Below are positions 23,452 to 35,880 of a stretch of 64,000 nucleotides of DNA, piece by piece. The stretch is from Nageia nagi (lineage: Eukaryota; Pinophyta): positions 197,346,001 to 197,410,000 of the forward strand of contig JBITNC010000001.1 in assembly GCA_050084985.1 (NCBI GenBank), written 5' to 3'. The first letter of the stretch is position 1, and every line of letters begins with the position of its first letter. The position numbers were made by a program, and so were the translations under genes. The notes beneath the pieces were generated by a model. The model worked only from the letters and a program-made list of their open reading frames with translations. It was not told the origin of the DNA and ran no database searches.

Positions 23452-26403
23452 TCCATCAAAATTTGGACAAACTTATAGAGGCAGGGCTCCCAATTAAGCT
23501 AACTAGTTCTAGTGCTACCTCAGTGCCAATTGACCTAATGGTGCTAGTTTTGACCAAGTTGCATAGATCCTACTATGAGTTTATGGATAAGTTCTATGCA
23601 ATTACAATGAAAATTTTGATTAGAAAACTCCCCAGTAGGCTATGCAAGAGCACAATAAGGGAGCTATAAGGTGGGAATAAAATTGATGACTAGTATTTCT
23701 TAAAAAATTACACCATAATAATAAGGTATGGATATTTTGAAAAACCCTTCTTTTTGCCTAAGTATGTTACCCACCAATTATACTCAATAGAAATAGGTCG
23801 ATAGATTTATGCTATAGAGAGTAAATATAAGATTAGAGGCAATTTCAAATCTATTGTAAATATACTAACATCTACTAAAAATTTCACTCTGTTAGAAATA
23901 GGATGTATAAATAGTATTACCTAGTTTATTGTATAAAATTTCAAATTAGATAAAATAGAAACTACATGGATGTATGACCCATCAAGGGAAATAATACAGT
24001 TAATGAGTAGCAAGAAACACCTAACATTCATCCATGATAGTAGGCCCCATATTGAGTATTTTGTAAATAAAATAGAGTAGGAGGCATAATTGTACGCAAA
24101 TTAGGAATTTGTATCTTTAAATAAATCTTGGATGGCTTTAGAAGTAATAAGAAAGTATAGGAACTAGGAGAATAAGAGGCAAGATTTTATCTTCAACCTA
24201 GAGGTCCTCACCCAATTAGCATATCTTAGGTGGGATGCCAATAAAATTCATTATTTTACAAGATTTAGATTTGAATACACCATAAAAATTCACCACATTG
24301 AAGGTGAATTATTTGAAAAAGTCAAATACAACAAATATTTGGATGTGGAGTATTCTAAAGATCCTTTTCCAGAGTTGGGATAGCCTCTTCCTCCTCATTT
24401 TCATGGGAAACCTACAACAAAAGAGAAGATAATGCAAGTAGAACAAACATTTGGTATGGTTTGAGTCCCAAAGAAGGGATAAGAAGATCCTTCAAACACC
24501 ACCACTTCTTTTGAGGAACCTTATTCTAAGAATAAAAGAAAAATTCAAACTCTTGCTCAAAAGGAGTAGAAATTAGAGAAAGAGAAAAAGCCCATGAAAA
24601 AGCCCTAGTTAGCTACAACAAGGTCACAATCACAAATGACTATACCTTCACCTTCAAAGGAAAAGGAAGAAGTTCCAAAGGTGGTCATACAAGAAGCAAA
24701 ATTTTTTGATCCAAAAGAGTTTAAAGAGCCACAAGATATAGAAGCTAATGGTGTAGGATAAGTCCAAAAACAATAGTAAGAAGAAACCTTGATAGAATAA
24801 TAGAGCCAAATTCAACAAAGTAGGGAAAGTGTGCCTAAGGCCAGAAAGATAGCAATAGTGGCACTCGAAGGAGGGTTGGGAGATGATGATGAATTCAAAA
24901 AAGACTTGAGCCTAATGGATAAGCTTGAGGAACAAGGTGAGGTAATGGAAGAGGCTAAACCTAAACCAAAAGTCCAATAATTCAATCCTCCCTAGCAGTC
25001 ACAACCAACTCAGCAAGCTGACACAACTATTACAAGTGAAATAATTCCCACTCATTCTTTTATTCCTATTACCTCATAAGAAGAAATAAAGTTTATTTTT
25101 TTTACATAAATTGTAGATCCCATTAATTGGAAAACTTTTATAGATAAATATCTTGTACTTCTTGAGCAATAGTTGAGAATTTTGAGCAAAGTAACAAAGA
25201 TGGGAGATGTGAAAATTGCTCAAATGTCTTTCAAATAAGGGCATCTAGAGTTGACTCCCATGGTTGTAATAAATATAAATATGCAAAGTGCACTAGCTAT
25301 TGATTAATCTAGATTTTTGGTAAATACTTTAATGGTATCTAAAAAAAATCTTCAATCAATAGAGACTAAAATAGAGAAATTGAATAAAAAGATTGACCAA
25401 TATAAGAAAGACTGCTCTCTTAAGGATAAATTAGTAGCTAAGTTGTAGAACAAGAATAAAGATTTGATTATAAAGCTTGAGAATAAAAAAATTGAATTTG
25501 ATAAGAGCATGGAAATATCAAAAGCTGAGCTAAACACTACAAACCAAGTGATAGAAGAACTCAAAGCTCAGGTTGTAGTTATGGACACTCAAAAGATAAA
25601 ATAGATTGAGGTTGAGATGTAGAATATCAGTGTAGAAAATAAAATTCTATCAAAAGATAATGCAAAGATATTACTACTAATGAAGAATTTTAAAAAATAC
25701 TTGGTAGAAAAAGTTGGTGATAGAATTATAACATTATCTCACTTGCATCTACTCAAGGAGGAAGCTATACAAGCCATTAAAAAATTTCATGCTCAAAGTG
25801 CTCTTCATAAGCTAGCTCTAGATATACCTAGAAAAGTTTTAGAAGGATGCAAGTTTGATTAAGGATATTGATTGAAAAGGAGTTTGCAACTATCTCCTCC
25901 AAGCTTAAATAGTCATATCAAAAAAGAATCTAAGAAAATTGTGATCTCCAGAGTTTAGCATTCAACATGGACATAAATAAACACTAGCTCATACCAGAGT
26001 TGGGATTTGTTAACAAATTCTCTAATTTTTTAGTTGAAATAAAAGCTTCCAAAATATGGGAAAAGCAAAATGCATAGGGTAGTGCTATTAATTGGGTAGC
26101 CAATACCATTCAAATTTTGGAACAATCTTTTTCTAAGATACAAATCTCAGATCTATAGTAAATAAATTAGTTGGTTCAAGAAGCCATTGTAAAATTTTTA
26201 CATGCTAGAAAGCTAAGCAATGTATTGGAAGGATTTAGAGTAGATACTAAGAATATTAAGGTATCCCTCATCCTCTCACAAGCTAATTATAAAGATTTTA
26301 ATTAACTAAATAAAAGGATGCAAGCATTCCCCCACAAGACATGATGGTAGCAAGAGAGATTGCAAATAGATCTACTTCAAGGCAAGTCACTAGGAGAAAT
26401 AAT
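23452..26403 (+). pseudogene. Gypsy-2 third ORF, part 2 (unidentified, coiled-coil C-terminus)
   Basis: Continuation of the ORF broken by Copia-2. One frame can be read over long stretches with scattered stops: 23430-23669 is open, as are long pieces at 23900-24360. From about 24530 to 25080 it turns into a Lys/Glu/Pro/Ser-rich linker (EKEKKPMKKP, SKEKEEVPKVV). From about 25330 to 25860 it becomes a heptad-like Lys/Leu/Glu/Ile run (LQSIETKIEKLNKKIDQYKK), consistent with a coiled coil. It seems to end near 26400 in a basic tail (NRSTSRQVTRRNN). With part 1 this gives about 1,260 codons, too long for a chance frame. I do not recognise the family. An env-like or chaperone-type accessory protein is possible, but no transmembrane segment was noticed. 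Confidence 0.55.
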
Positions 26404-26666
26404 TAATTAATCCTTTTTTCCATTAGGTAGAGACCCCTAAGATCCACCAAAATATTGTATTATTCAAGAATAACACTCAAAATTTGAGTAATTATACTAT
26501 TCTTCATTCTTTATTATTTCATTCTTTAGTACCTGGGAGCTATGTATATAAGAGTACCCAAGGGGGAACACTATTCTTTTAGAGTCTTTAGGACTTGCAA
26601 AATTTTTGTATAAATTCTTCCTCTCTTCTCATTGATTTTTATTAGACTATTGAGAGTTATTTTTTT
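26404..26666 (+). other. Gypsy-2 region before the 3' LTR, with an LTR-start-like duplicate
   Basis: 26505-26560 (TTAGTACCTGGGAGCTATG...TACCCAAGGGGG) aligns closely with the beginning of the LTR (9142-9185 and 26690-26735). A purine run AAGGGGGAAC lies at about 26559-26568. Either part of the LTR start was duplicated here, or the true LTR starts at this purine run and the 5' copy is truncated. Confidence 0.5.
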
Positions 26667-28439
26667 AGTAAATAAATTCAACCAAGAGTTTTGTCATTCT
26701 TTAGTACTCAAGAATTATGTAAATAAGGTTACCTGGGAGTTATGTTAATGAGACTTGTGTCAATTTTATATTCTTTTATTCTTTAGTAATCAAGAGTTGA
26801 AAGTCCTTGAAAATCATGTCATCTTCTCTAGTATACTTAAGAATTCATGCATGTAAAAATTTCCAAAGTCATATTTATTTTCTTAAAGTATTTAGGAATT
26901 ATTGGCACAAATGTCCAAAATTTGTACATATTCAGAGTTCCATTTTTGAAGAATATCAATAACGCCTAGGGGTTTTGAAGGATGACATCACAAGTTTCAA
27001 TAAAAATTAGTGGATCCTAGAGCAAGTAATGGTGGATGTAGATTTTTGAAGAATATTAACAAAGCTCGATGATTTTAGAAGGTGATGTCACATTTTTATG
27101 TGAAAATCAGTAGGTCTTGGTGAAATCAAAATTTTGATAGAGCCCGCCAATCTTGAGAGATGACATCATGATTTTTAGCTAAAATCAATGGGTATAAGAA
27201 GAATCAGATAATTAATAAAGCCTAGGGATTTTTAGAGATCATAATTTTTGGCTAGAATCAATGGGTCCTAATCAAATCAAAATATGAACAAAGCTTGATA
27301 ATTTTGAAGGATGACATCATAAATTTTGGTAAAAATAAGCAAATCCTAAAAGAACCAGATCATCAATAGAGCCTGGAAGAAGAACATAAAGCCTACCAAA
27401 TAAGTGGAGGATTAATTCATGATAAAGAACACCCAAGGACCTATTAATGTGTCAACACCAACTCATTTCCACATAACAATGGCAATTCTTCTCAATCCAA
27501 GCAAACATAATATCTACCAACCATCATTACTCTGATTACTGACATACATAGTAGAGATCATAAATATTATAGAGAAGTAGATGGAGGCTAATAAAGCATA
27601 CAACCAAATCATATCAATCAATGTGCAATCAAATAACTATTCAATTAGCTACAATACTACCTTCAATCAGTAATAATGTTATATTTAATTAGCTATATGG
27701 TTGAGAAAGGAGCAATCAATGACATGTCAAAAAGATTATAGCTCTATGAACATGGCTGACCAAAAGTTATAAATCCTTAGATAGTTAATGTTGATTAGTA
27801 CTTTTTCACTATATAATCTATTACAATTTTAGCATTTATGTAAATAGTGCTGTTGTAGTTGTTTCATTCAATGCTAGTAGTAATGTACATTAATAAGATC
27901 TAACCACTCAAAGGGGGAGGAGTTGTATAAATAGCTAGTTTTTAGAAATTTATAAGGTTAAATATTTTAGCAAATTTATCTTAATTTGTAAAAGCAATTC
28001 ACATATGATAATGAAAATAGATAATGCTTTATCATCTTGCAACAAAATGGCTATTATTACTTTTATGAATGTTATGTGTCGAATGTTTTCTTCAAATTGT
28101 GGCTATGTATTGTGATTGCGAGATCTCAAGTGCAAGATAGTCTACTATTCTTAATCTTAGCTATGGATTGCTACTTGTGCTACAATGCTCGAGTTGTGAA
28201 TTTTTTATTTTAGTTGTTTATTTGGTTATCTCTTTCTTGTAACTCTTCATCTTTTTATTCCTTTTCTATTACTTTTGACCTTAAATATAGATAAGAACTA
28301 AGCTATAAATTGAAAATTGAGTAGAAAACCAATACGATTACATCTCCACCACCTTCTACTCTTTCAAAGAACCTACCATTGTGGGAAGTAGAGAACATGA
28401 CCAGATCAAACCCTTAAGGTTATGGTATACTGATCAACA
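26667..28439 (+). repeat. Gypsy-2 3' LTR
   Basis: About 1,773 bp, collinear with 9109-10891 and ending GATCAACA. TATA box at 27926-27934. It contains the same tandem units, with sites near 26983, 27083 (TGATGTCA), 27161 and 27311. Divergence from the 5' copy is well above that of Copia-2. Confidence 0.83.
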
Positions 28440-28442
28440 ATT

Positions 28443-30486
28443 AGATGCATGTTGAGTAATTTTCCTAGTTTCTTATGAGGTGAAGCTATGAGTACTGTAA
28501 TTTACACCTTAAATAGGTATCCTGCAAAAAAATTTCATGATAAAACTCCTTTTGAGGCATATTCAAGAATAAAACCGAACATTTCTCACCTTAGGGTGTT
28601 TGGCTATGAAGCATTCTCCTACATTATTTTTGAGAAGAAAAAAATTAGATAAAAGAGATGAAAAATGCATCTTTGTGGGTTATGATAGTTAGCATAGAGG
28701 GTACAGGCTCTATTCTCCATCCTAAAAAGTAGTGTTTGTATCAAGGGATGTAAATTTCAATAAAATTCTTGAATAATCTACTTCTAATGAGGATGTTGAT
28801 GATCTAGATGACTTGTCAATTGCATCTAACTAGTTGGATATTGATGTAGACAAGTCACCCCATGAAAAAAATTCTCTAACACAAAGGATAACTAGGAGCA
28901 TGACCTTGAACAAATCCTTATTTTCCAAAATTGATAACAAGAATGATTCCTCATTATTCAAAGAAGCTTCAAAACATGAGTGCTAGATGGATGCCATGAA
29001 AGTAGAATATAAGGCACTTATGAAAAATAAAATTTAAGAATTGATTCCTTATCTCAATGAGAAGAATGTGATTGGTAATAAGTGGATCTATAAGATTAAG
29101 TTCAATTTAGTTAGATATATTAAGAAATACAAGGCAAGGTTAGTGGCCAAAGGTTTTGCTCAAAAATATGGTGTTGATTATGAGGAAACCTTTGCTCCTA
29201 TGGCAAAGATACCTACTATCAAAATAATTCTTACCCTTTTAGTAGCTCAAGGATATAAAGATTATCAATTTGGAGTCAAGAGTGCATTTCTTAATGATGA
29301 CTTAGATGTAGAAATCTTCATGAATCAACCAGAAGGGTTTATTATGGAAGGAAAAGAGTCATTTATGTGCAACCTAAAGAAGTCATTGTATGGACTTAAG
29401 AAACCACCTAGAACTTGGTACAAGAAGATTTTAGGATACTTTATAGATATTGGATTCTCCAAGTGCTTCTTTGAATTTGATCTATATGTGCTAAATAAAG
29501 AAAAATATGTAGTTTTGATTTTCTTTTATGTGGATGATCTTTTAATAACTAGAAATAATGATATAATCATTCAAGAGTGCATACCTAAACTTAGGTCAAT
29601 ATTTGAAATGATTGATCTTGGTATCTTACACTACCACCTTAGAATACAAATATACTAATACAAGGATTGTACTTATCTTTATTAATCCAAGTATATATCA
29701 AACATCTTGTAAAAGTTTTGAATGGAGGAATGGAGACATGCTATTATCCCAATCTCTCTTAGAATCATTATTTCCCTTAGCTCCAACTCTCAGTCGGTAG
29801 ATGTTATAGCTTACAAGAAATTAATTGGTAGTATTCTTTATTTGAATATATCTAGGCCAAATATTGCCTTCATAGTGAATCTGATGGCTTGATTCATGCA
29901 AAAACCATATGTTGAGCAGCTTAATATTGTTAAGCAAATAATGAGGTATGTTGTAGGAATGAAGGATCTTGCTCTCAAATATTCCAAGTTGCCCTCATTT
30001 GTTCTCTTAAGATTCTTAGATTCTATGGAGGAGATAGATATGATAGGAAATCAACCTCTACATATGTGTTGAGCATTGGTTCAAGTGCTATCTCTTGGGA
30101 TTTTAAGAAGTAACCTATTATTTCTCTTTCCACCATAGAAGCTGAATACTAATCCATGCTTGTTCTAACTTAGAAAGCCATTTGGCTTAGGCATATTCTA
30201 AAATAAATTGGCTATGAGCAAGCTAACCCATCTCTAATTTCTTCAGATAAGCAAATGGCATTTTTTTGGCTAAGAATCATGTATTCCATCAAAGAATAAA
30301 AAATGTAGAAATCTAATCCCATTTTATTAGAGAAAATGTTCTTGATGACATTATACACCTAGAGTATTATCTATCAACCTTAAACTTTATTGATTTATTC
30401 ACCAAGCCCCTTATTGAAGCTTAGTTCAATAAGCTTAGGGATGTCATCAAGTTGGTGAAGTTGCCCTTAAGAGCTAGTAAAATTTG
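28443..30486 (+). pseudogene. Copia-1 integrase C-terminal part, RT and RNase H
   Basis: Continuation of the Copia-1 polyprotein to the right of Gypsy-2. 28444-28760 holds the integrase C-terminal region (TVIYTLNRYPAKKFHDKTP, HLRVFGYEAF, KCIFVGYDS, GYRLYSP). 28985-29660 is RT: ELIPYLNEKNVIGNKWIYKI, YKARLVAKGFAQKYGVDYEE, CNLKKSLYGLKKPPR and an intact YVDD in FFYVDDLLITRNN (about 29525-29560). The frame then shifts. The RNase H remnant spans 29800-30430 (GGDRYDRKSTSTYV, STIEAEY), with many stops. The reading ends near NKLRDVIKLVKLPL (30430-30486). Confidence 0.85.
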
Positions 30487-31213
30487 AATTCTTGTATTGA
30501 ATTCATGTTTGTGATGCAAAATTCATCCCTAGGAGAATTTTATGCTATATAGTGTTGATTTTGTTGTACAAATTCATGATAAGTTCCCTCTACATGAGGA
30601 ACTTGTTGCATAATTTTTTAAGCAAAAGATTGACCAATATTTCACTATTAAGTTATCCATGTGTAAGAAAATTATATGTGTCTCTTGGCACTATTCAATT
30701 ATCTAGGTGTGAGGAACTTGTATGTCCATTTTATTATGCTCTATTTGTTAATGATAATCAACATATTTTGTATACAATAGGTGACTATGAGTTTTAGCTT
30801 GGTATCTTTGTGATGACTTATAGTGCACCATTGAGCAATTTATGATGATATTGTTTGATTCATCTATCCTTATTAATATGAATGTATTACATCTAACTGA
30901 TATTATGGTTTGAGCTACTTATAACTTGGAGGTTTCTTTGAGATTGAAGGTTACTTACTTCAAGTGTATAGGCTCATGTAGACTCATCATGACTTCTAGT
31001 TATATGACTAATTTATGTACATTGAAACTAGTTGTGGTTAATGATTGTATTATAAACCATTTGTTAAAATGGTAAGGTAGTGAGTCTCAAACTAATATCT
31101 TACTTCACAAAGATATAAAAATTTCTCATCTCCAATTGTATCTATGAAGAACTCTCTTACTTTCTCTTTCTTCTCTCTTATTAAATCTATCCCAATATTG
31201 CATTAAGGGGGAG
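30487..31213 (+). other. Copia-1 3' untranslated region and polypurine tract
   Basis: No domain recognised. 30552-30797 is an open frame of 81 codons without motifs. The tract AAGGGGGAG (31205-31213) abuts the 3' LTR. Confidence 0.7.
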
Positions 31214-31714
31214 TGTTAGAATTTATAATGCATTATTGTAATATTTTTTAATGTTCTTCTTTGTAAATTCATTAATACTTAATGGTATCACTAGATACCT
31301 TAATTATTTAAGTGAATATGATAATGTAACTTGTCCTACACTCCATCGCTTGAGCATGCCCCTTGGGTAAAAGGGAGTAGCATGTAATTCCTTTGTATAA
31401 TGGTTAAAAGGGTGATCTAAAGGAGGATTTTGGCCTATAAATAGAAGGCCTCCTCTTTGATATCACTCACCAATTTGTGAAGCAAATTTATGTTCTAGGG
31501 TAGTGATTATAAGATGAAGTTAGGAGGATTGTAAGGGAGTTGTCTTTATGAATGAAGTAAGATCTTGTTAGTGGATGTACTCCTAGTTGGAGGAACCACT
31601 TTATATCTTGAGTTATTTTGTGAGATTGTCTATGCTTGAGTTCTTGATGTTAGAGTGAGATTCCATGTGATCTTGGTAGTTTAAGATTATATTCTTTATA
31701 GTTCAATCCCTTCA
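31214..31714 (+). repeat. Copia-1 3' LTR
   Basis: TGTTAGAATT...CCCTTCA, about 501 bp, TATA box TATAAATAG at 31436-31444. Followed at 31715-31719 by the AAATT duplication. Confidence 0.9.
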
Positions 31715-31719
31715 AAATT

Positions 31720-33300
31720 AAAAATATTATAAATAATATGTGTAATGATTTTTGATTTTTTAAAATTTGATAGAAGGCGATTTAGTGGCTTATATCTCTA
31801 TATCGATCAGGAAAACTAATATGTCCTTATATTAGAAAGAAATACCTTGTATTCCTCAAAAGAGGATGAATTCATATTTAGGTGATGATGAGCCTCCTTA
31901 TGTTACTCAACCAAGGATAAATGTTTCATCAAATGAGGATGAGATGGAGATGCCGTAAAATTATCAAATGAGGAGTATGTATGAGGTATATGTGATTGTT
32001 CAATACATAAAATTTCTTTTAAGAAATTAGATATGTATAAATGTAATGTTGTTTAAATTCTTACTTTGATGATATTATGTGAATTATTTAACTTTAATAT
32101 TATGATTAATGTTATCGAAAGGATCAACATCCCATTGAGGAAGAATGAAAATTAATGAAGATGATGATGATCATGAGGTAACTAACATTAAAATTTGATT
32201 TGATTTTAGAATTTTTATTAAATTAAATTCATATACATCATATGAAGAGAGAATAAGATGAAGAGGGAAGAACATGTAGAAGAACAAGACTTCAAAGAAT
32301 AGTGGCATGTATCATTGTAAGTGAGGAGCCATTTGATCTACCATTGGAGAGTGTTGGTGATAATTCTTTGCAAGATCATCTACAATATTTATATCAGGAT
32401 ACATATGATCATATGACATACGATGCATGGCTAATTGATAAACCTTTTCTAAAAGCTTTTGAATAATTCAGTTATTATGATCATTCATACATGATCAAAC
32501 CTTAAAAATATCTACATGTTATTGGCATGGGTTTATTTATATTATCTTCTATGTGTATTCATCATTTTATAGTACCACCAACATTGATGTATTTTCATGG
32601 ACCAATTTACAAACAAGGCATTTGAAGATAATTATTATCATATATGTTCAGTATATCCATATACAACCTTTGTGGAAATGATCGTAGTGTAGTAAGAGAT
32701 AAATTTTTCTTTTTACATTAATGGTCAACCAAAAATGTATAGAAAAATTGTAGGATACATAGACATCATCAAAGAAACCATACACACATTGAATTATGAC
32801 TTTGAAGAATTTCAAAATGAGCAAGAATACTAGATGGTTAAAAAAATGCGTAGTTATATAGGTGTAATTTCTACTAGAGATATTTTAACTGGTGATGAGT
32901 TATCAATCTACAACAATTATAGAAGACCTATTCTAAGATGTAAGCAACATTTGGATTCATGAAATCAAAATGCTTAATATTTGCATGGATGTATGGATAT
33001 ATGAATATTGTTACCATTTGATGCTTAATATTTGTATGGATGTATGGATATTGTTACTATTTTATGCTTAATATTTGTATGGATGTATGAAATATGGATA
33101 TTGTTATTATTTGATATTAATATGTACATTATTACTATTTTAAATTTGTATGGATATATGAAATTAATAATTACTATTATTAATATTTTTTAATTATTTT
33201 AATGATTAATTTGTATGTAACAACTAATTAATTAATTTGGCAATCACATAAAGTTTCAAGAATATCTTATACACCATTCCATTGAAAAAATATAAGTAGG
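31720..33300 (+). other. Region upstream of the CACTA transposase
   Basis: No certain gene. Fragments read as protein (for example 32290-32460) but belong to no family I know. It may hold 5' exons or a second gene of the CACTA element. 32970-33175 is a small tandem repeat. Confidence 0.4.
32970..33175 (+). repeat. Minisatellite, three to four units of 43-51 bp
   Basis: Units start ATGCTTAATATTTGTATGGA at 32970, 33021 and 33064, with a decayed fourth after 33114. Confidence 0.75.
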
Positions 33301-34503
33301 AGAAAAAGGGAGTGACTATGAAATGTATTAAGTGTTGATGCATATGAAAAATTCCTGATAGACCCAAATCTAATAGGTCCTATTCCTAGAGTCATGTCCT
33401 CAAATACTGATAATTATGAAAGAGAGAATAATATTGCTCATCAATAATAAAGTGCAATGAATGATTTACTTTAGTTAGTGTATCCAAATGCATATGATGA
33501 TGTAGATATGAATGATACTTCTCATACACATGATTATGTAAGATATGGTGATTATAGAAATAACAATATGGATAGTGCTTCTAAAACTCTTTGATATTAA
33601 GGAGCACATTTATCCAAGTTATCAATGACCTTACTTTTGATGAATTTAAAATTCAATTATGGATGGTCAGATAAAAGTTTCACTTCTCTTTTGAAGTATG
33701 TAATATTTTTTTATTTTCTAATATTTTAATTTTTTTTATCATTTTATATATTCAATTTTTTTATTATTTAATAATAATTTTATTGCTTTATTTGGTATTA
33801 TAGGACCCTAAATAAAAAAGGTTCTTCCAAGAGACAATGTCATCCCTCCTTTGTGCAAAAAGGAAAACAAACTTTTAAAGGATGTAGGGGTAGAGTGTCA
33901 TTCATACCATGCATGTATTAATGATTTCATATTATATAGAGGACCATATGAAAAATTGGCTATATGTCCAAAGTGTGGTGCAAATAGATACTATTCATGA
34001 ATGATAAGGAATTATATTTCTCAAAGGAATATTCATAGCTTGTCAATCATTTCTAAGTTGTTATGAATGTTTTGGTGTAACTAAATTACACAATATATGG
34101 ATTGGAATGCAAAAAATATGAGCGAAGATGGTATTTTACAAATTCTTGCATATTCTAAAATAATGAAACATATACAAAATATGTGGCATGATAAATTCTA
34201 AGATGAACCTAGGAGTGTGGGATTAGGTTTAGCAATTGATGGTGTCAATCCATTTTTTATTATCTAATTATTCACTATGGCCTATTGTTGTTGTCAATTA
34301 TAATATACCTCCATGTATATCCATAAAAAAGAAAATTTTATGTTGATTATCTTAGTTCCTAGACCACATTAGGTGAAAACTATGGATGTCTACCTTGGAC
34401 CATTGATTGATGAATTGTTGCAATTATGGAATGGTATTCAAAGTATGATTGATATAAGTAGATCTATCCAACAAAGGTCATTCACATCACATGGAATCCT
34501 ATA
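33301..34503 (+). pseudogene. CACTA (En/Spm) transposase TNP2, N-terminal part
   Basis: DNA transposase of the CACTA superfamily. Blocks read in order: GAHLSKLSMTLLLMNLKFNYGWSDKSFTSLLK (33600-33695), then after a T-rich break that may be an intron (33700-33805) VLPRDNVIPP...LKDVGVECHSYHACINDFILY and YEKLAICPKCGANRYY (33820-34000). The HACxND and CPxCG motifs are hallmarks of TNP2. 34205-34500 gives SVGLGLAIDGVNPF, MDVYLGPLIDELLQLWNGIQ and SFTSHGILY. The reading is cut at 34503 by LTR element C and resumes at 37125. Several stops and frame changes are present. Confidence 0.88.
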
Positions 34504-35168
34504 TGTAGATGCCTAAATATAATTTATTATTAATTAATAATTCATATTTATTGCATTAAATAATGATATTGTAAAAAGGGTGTAAATGCATCACAAGCAA
34601 TGTAATAGAAAATATCAATATAAAAGGTGTAGATCTCAAGAATAAATGCATCTATAAAAGAAGATGAAAGAAAGATATTTCATATGCAAGCAAGTCTAAG
34701 GAATGCATCACAAATTAAATGGTGTCTTTAGACACCACCAATTAACCTTGAATTTGCTATGCCCTAGTTATGGTGATCATATCCTATTCTTTGTGTGAGG
34801 TTAGATTCTTCATATTTCAGGTTATTAACGATGCATGGTATGTTATCTTGTTTGAATTTGGATCTATAATTATCTTCATATGGTTCCATATAATTAAATT
34901 AATATGCATGGATCTACCTAATTAATGCAACTAACAACATGTATTCTTTATAAATTAATGGAGTGGTAATTCGACTTCCTAGAGCTCATTGATTATCAAA
35001 AGGTAGGCATGTGACCACTCATTTTGCATGTACTCAAAAAGGTCTATTTATTTATGAGGTTTATACATTATTTAGAGATCATATATGGCTTGTATTACCT
35101 AAAAAAATATTATATATTATAAATCATATTAATGAATTATGTATTTAATTCATTATTTATGGTCTACA
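34504..35168 (+). repeat. Element C 5' LTR
   Basis: 665 bp, collinear with 36449-37124. The sequence after it, TTTTTGTGAACTTGACATG, aligns with the corresponding place in element D (TTTTAGTGAACC) and is probably the primer site. Confidence 0.87.
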
Positions 35169-35338
35169 TTTTTGTGAACTTGACATGAAAGTAGCTTCGT
35201 ACCTTGCAACACAGCAAAAATCTCATGCAAGGTACTTGTATCATAGTTTTAATTTTTTGTTTTTCATCTTATTGTATTTTTTTAATGCAATTAATGATGT
35301 GCATTACTATATATACATTGCTAATTGTGTGAATTCCT

Positions 35339-35505
<167 letters not shown>

Positions 35506-35539
35506 ATAGTATAATGTTTTTAGACCATGGAAATAAAAT

Positions 35540-35880
35540 TCTAGGTCACCAATGGCCAATGATATAGCTAATGAGAGTTCACTCACTTAAAAGATAAACT
35601 GATGATATAGTCATAAGAAAGATGCGAACATTGATTCATCATCAATGAATGATGCAAATTGCTATGTATTCACATGGTTTTTGATTTAAAAAATACAAAA
35701 AATAATTATTAGGATCATAAACACAAAATGTATTATCATATATAGCCATCGATATGGCTAGTGAGAGTTCACTCACTTAAAAGATAAACTAGTGATGTAG
35801 TCGTAAGTAGATTGTTGACATTGACTCATCATCAATGGATGACACAACTCACTATGTATCCAAAATATTTTTATGCATGG
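35540..35880 (+). repeat. Two 190-bp tandem units in element C
   Basis: CACTTAAAAGATAAACT occurs at 35584 and 35774, a spacing of 190 bp, within longer homologous units. Three units with the same period lie on the minus strand of element D at 50330-50880. Confidence 0.85.

Larger units (their letters stand above)
9109..28439 (+). mobile_element. Gypsy-2: Ty3/gypsy (Tat/Athila-like) retrotransposon nested in Copia-1
   Basis: A long element, about 14.3 kb without the Copia-2 insertion. It has LTRs of about 1.78 kb, then gag, protease, an RNase H-like domain, RT, RNase H, integrase with its C-terminal domain, and a further ORF of about 3.8 kb before the 3' LTR. Integrase downstream of RT makes it Ty3/gypsy. 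The gag, protease and integrase tail resemble the plant Tat/Athila (OTA) group. The insertion lies in the copia polyprotein, but no matching 5-bp duplication could be found at the ends I drew. Copia-2 is inserted into the third ORF. A truncated relative lies on the minus strand at about 41190-43377. Confidence 0.85.
4468..31714 (+). mobile_element. Copia-1: Ty1/copia LTR retrotransposon, split by nested Gypsy-2
   Basis: The outermost complete LTR element of the left half. It has two LTRs of about 500 bp, a 5-bp TSD, an initiator-Met-type primer site after the left LTR and a purine tract before the right LTR. The coding order is gag, protease, [Gypsy-2 insertion], integrase C-terminal part, RT and RNase H, which is the Ty1/copia order. 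Without Gypsy-2 it is about 7.9 kb. The LTRs differ by something like 12-15 percent by eye, so it is old. The integrase N-terminal and catalytic core (roughly 230 residues) are missing at the Gypsy-2 junction. Internal stops are numerous and it cannot move by itself. Confidence 0.88.
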
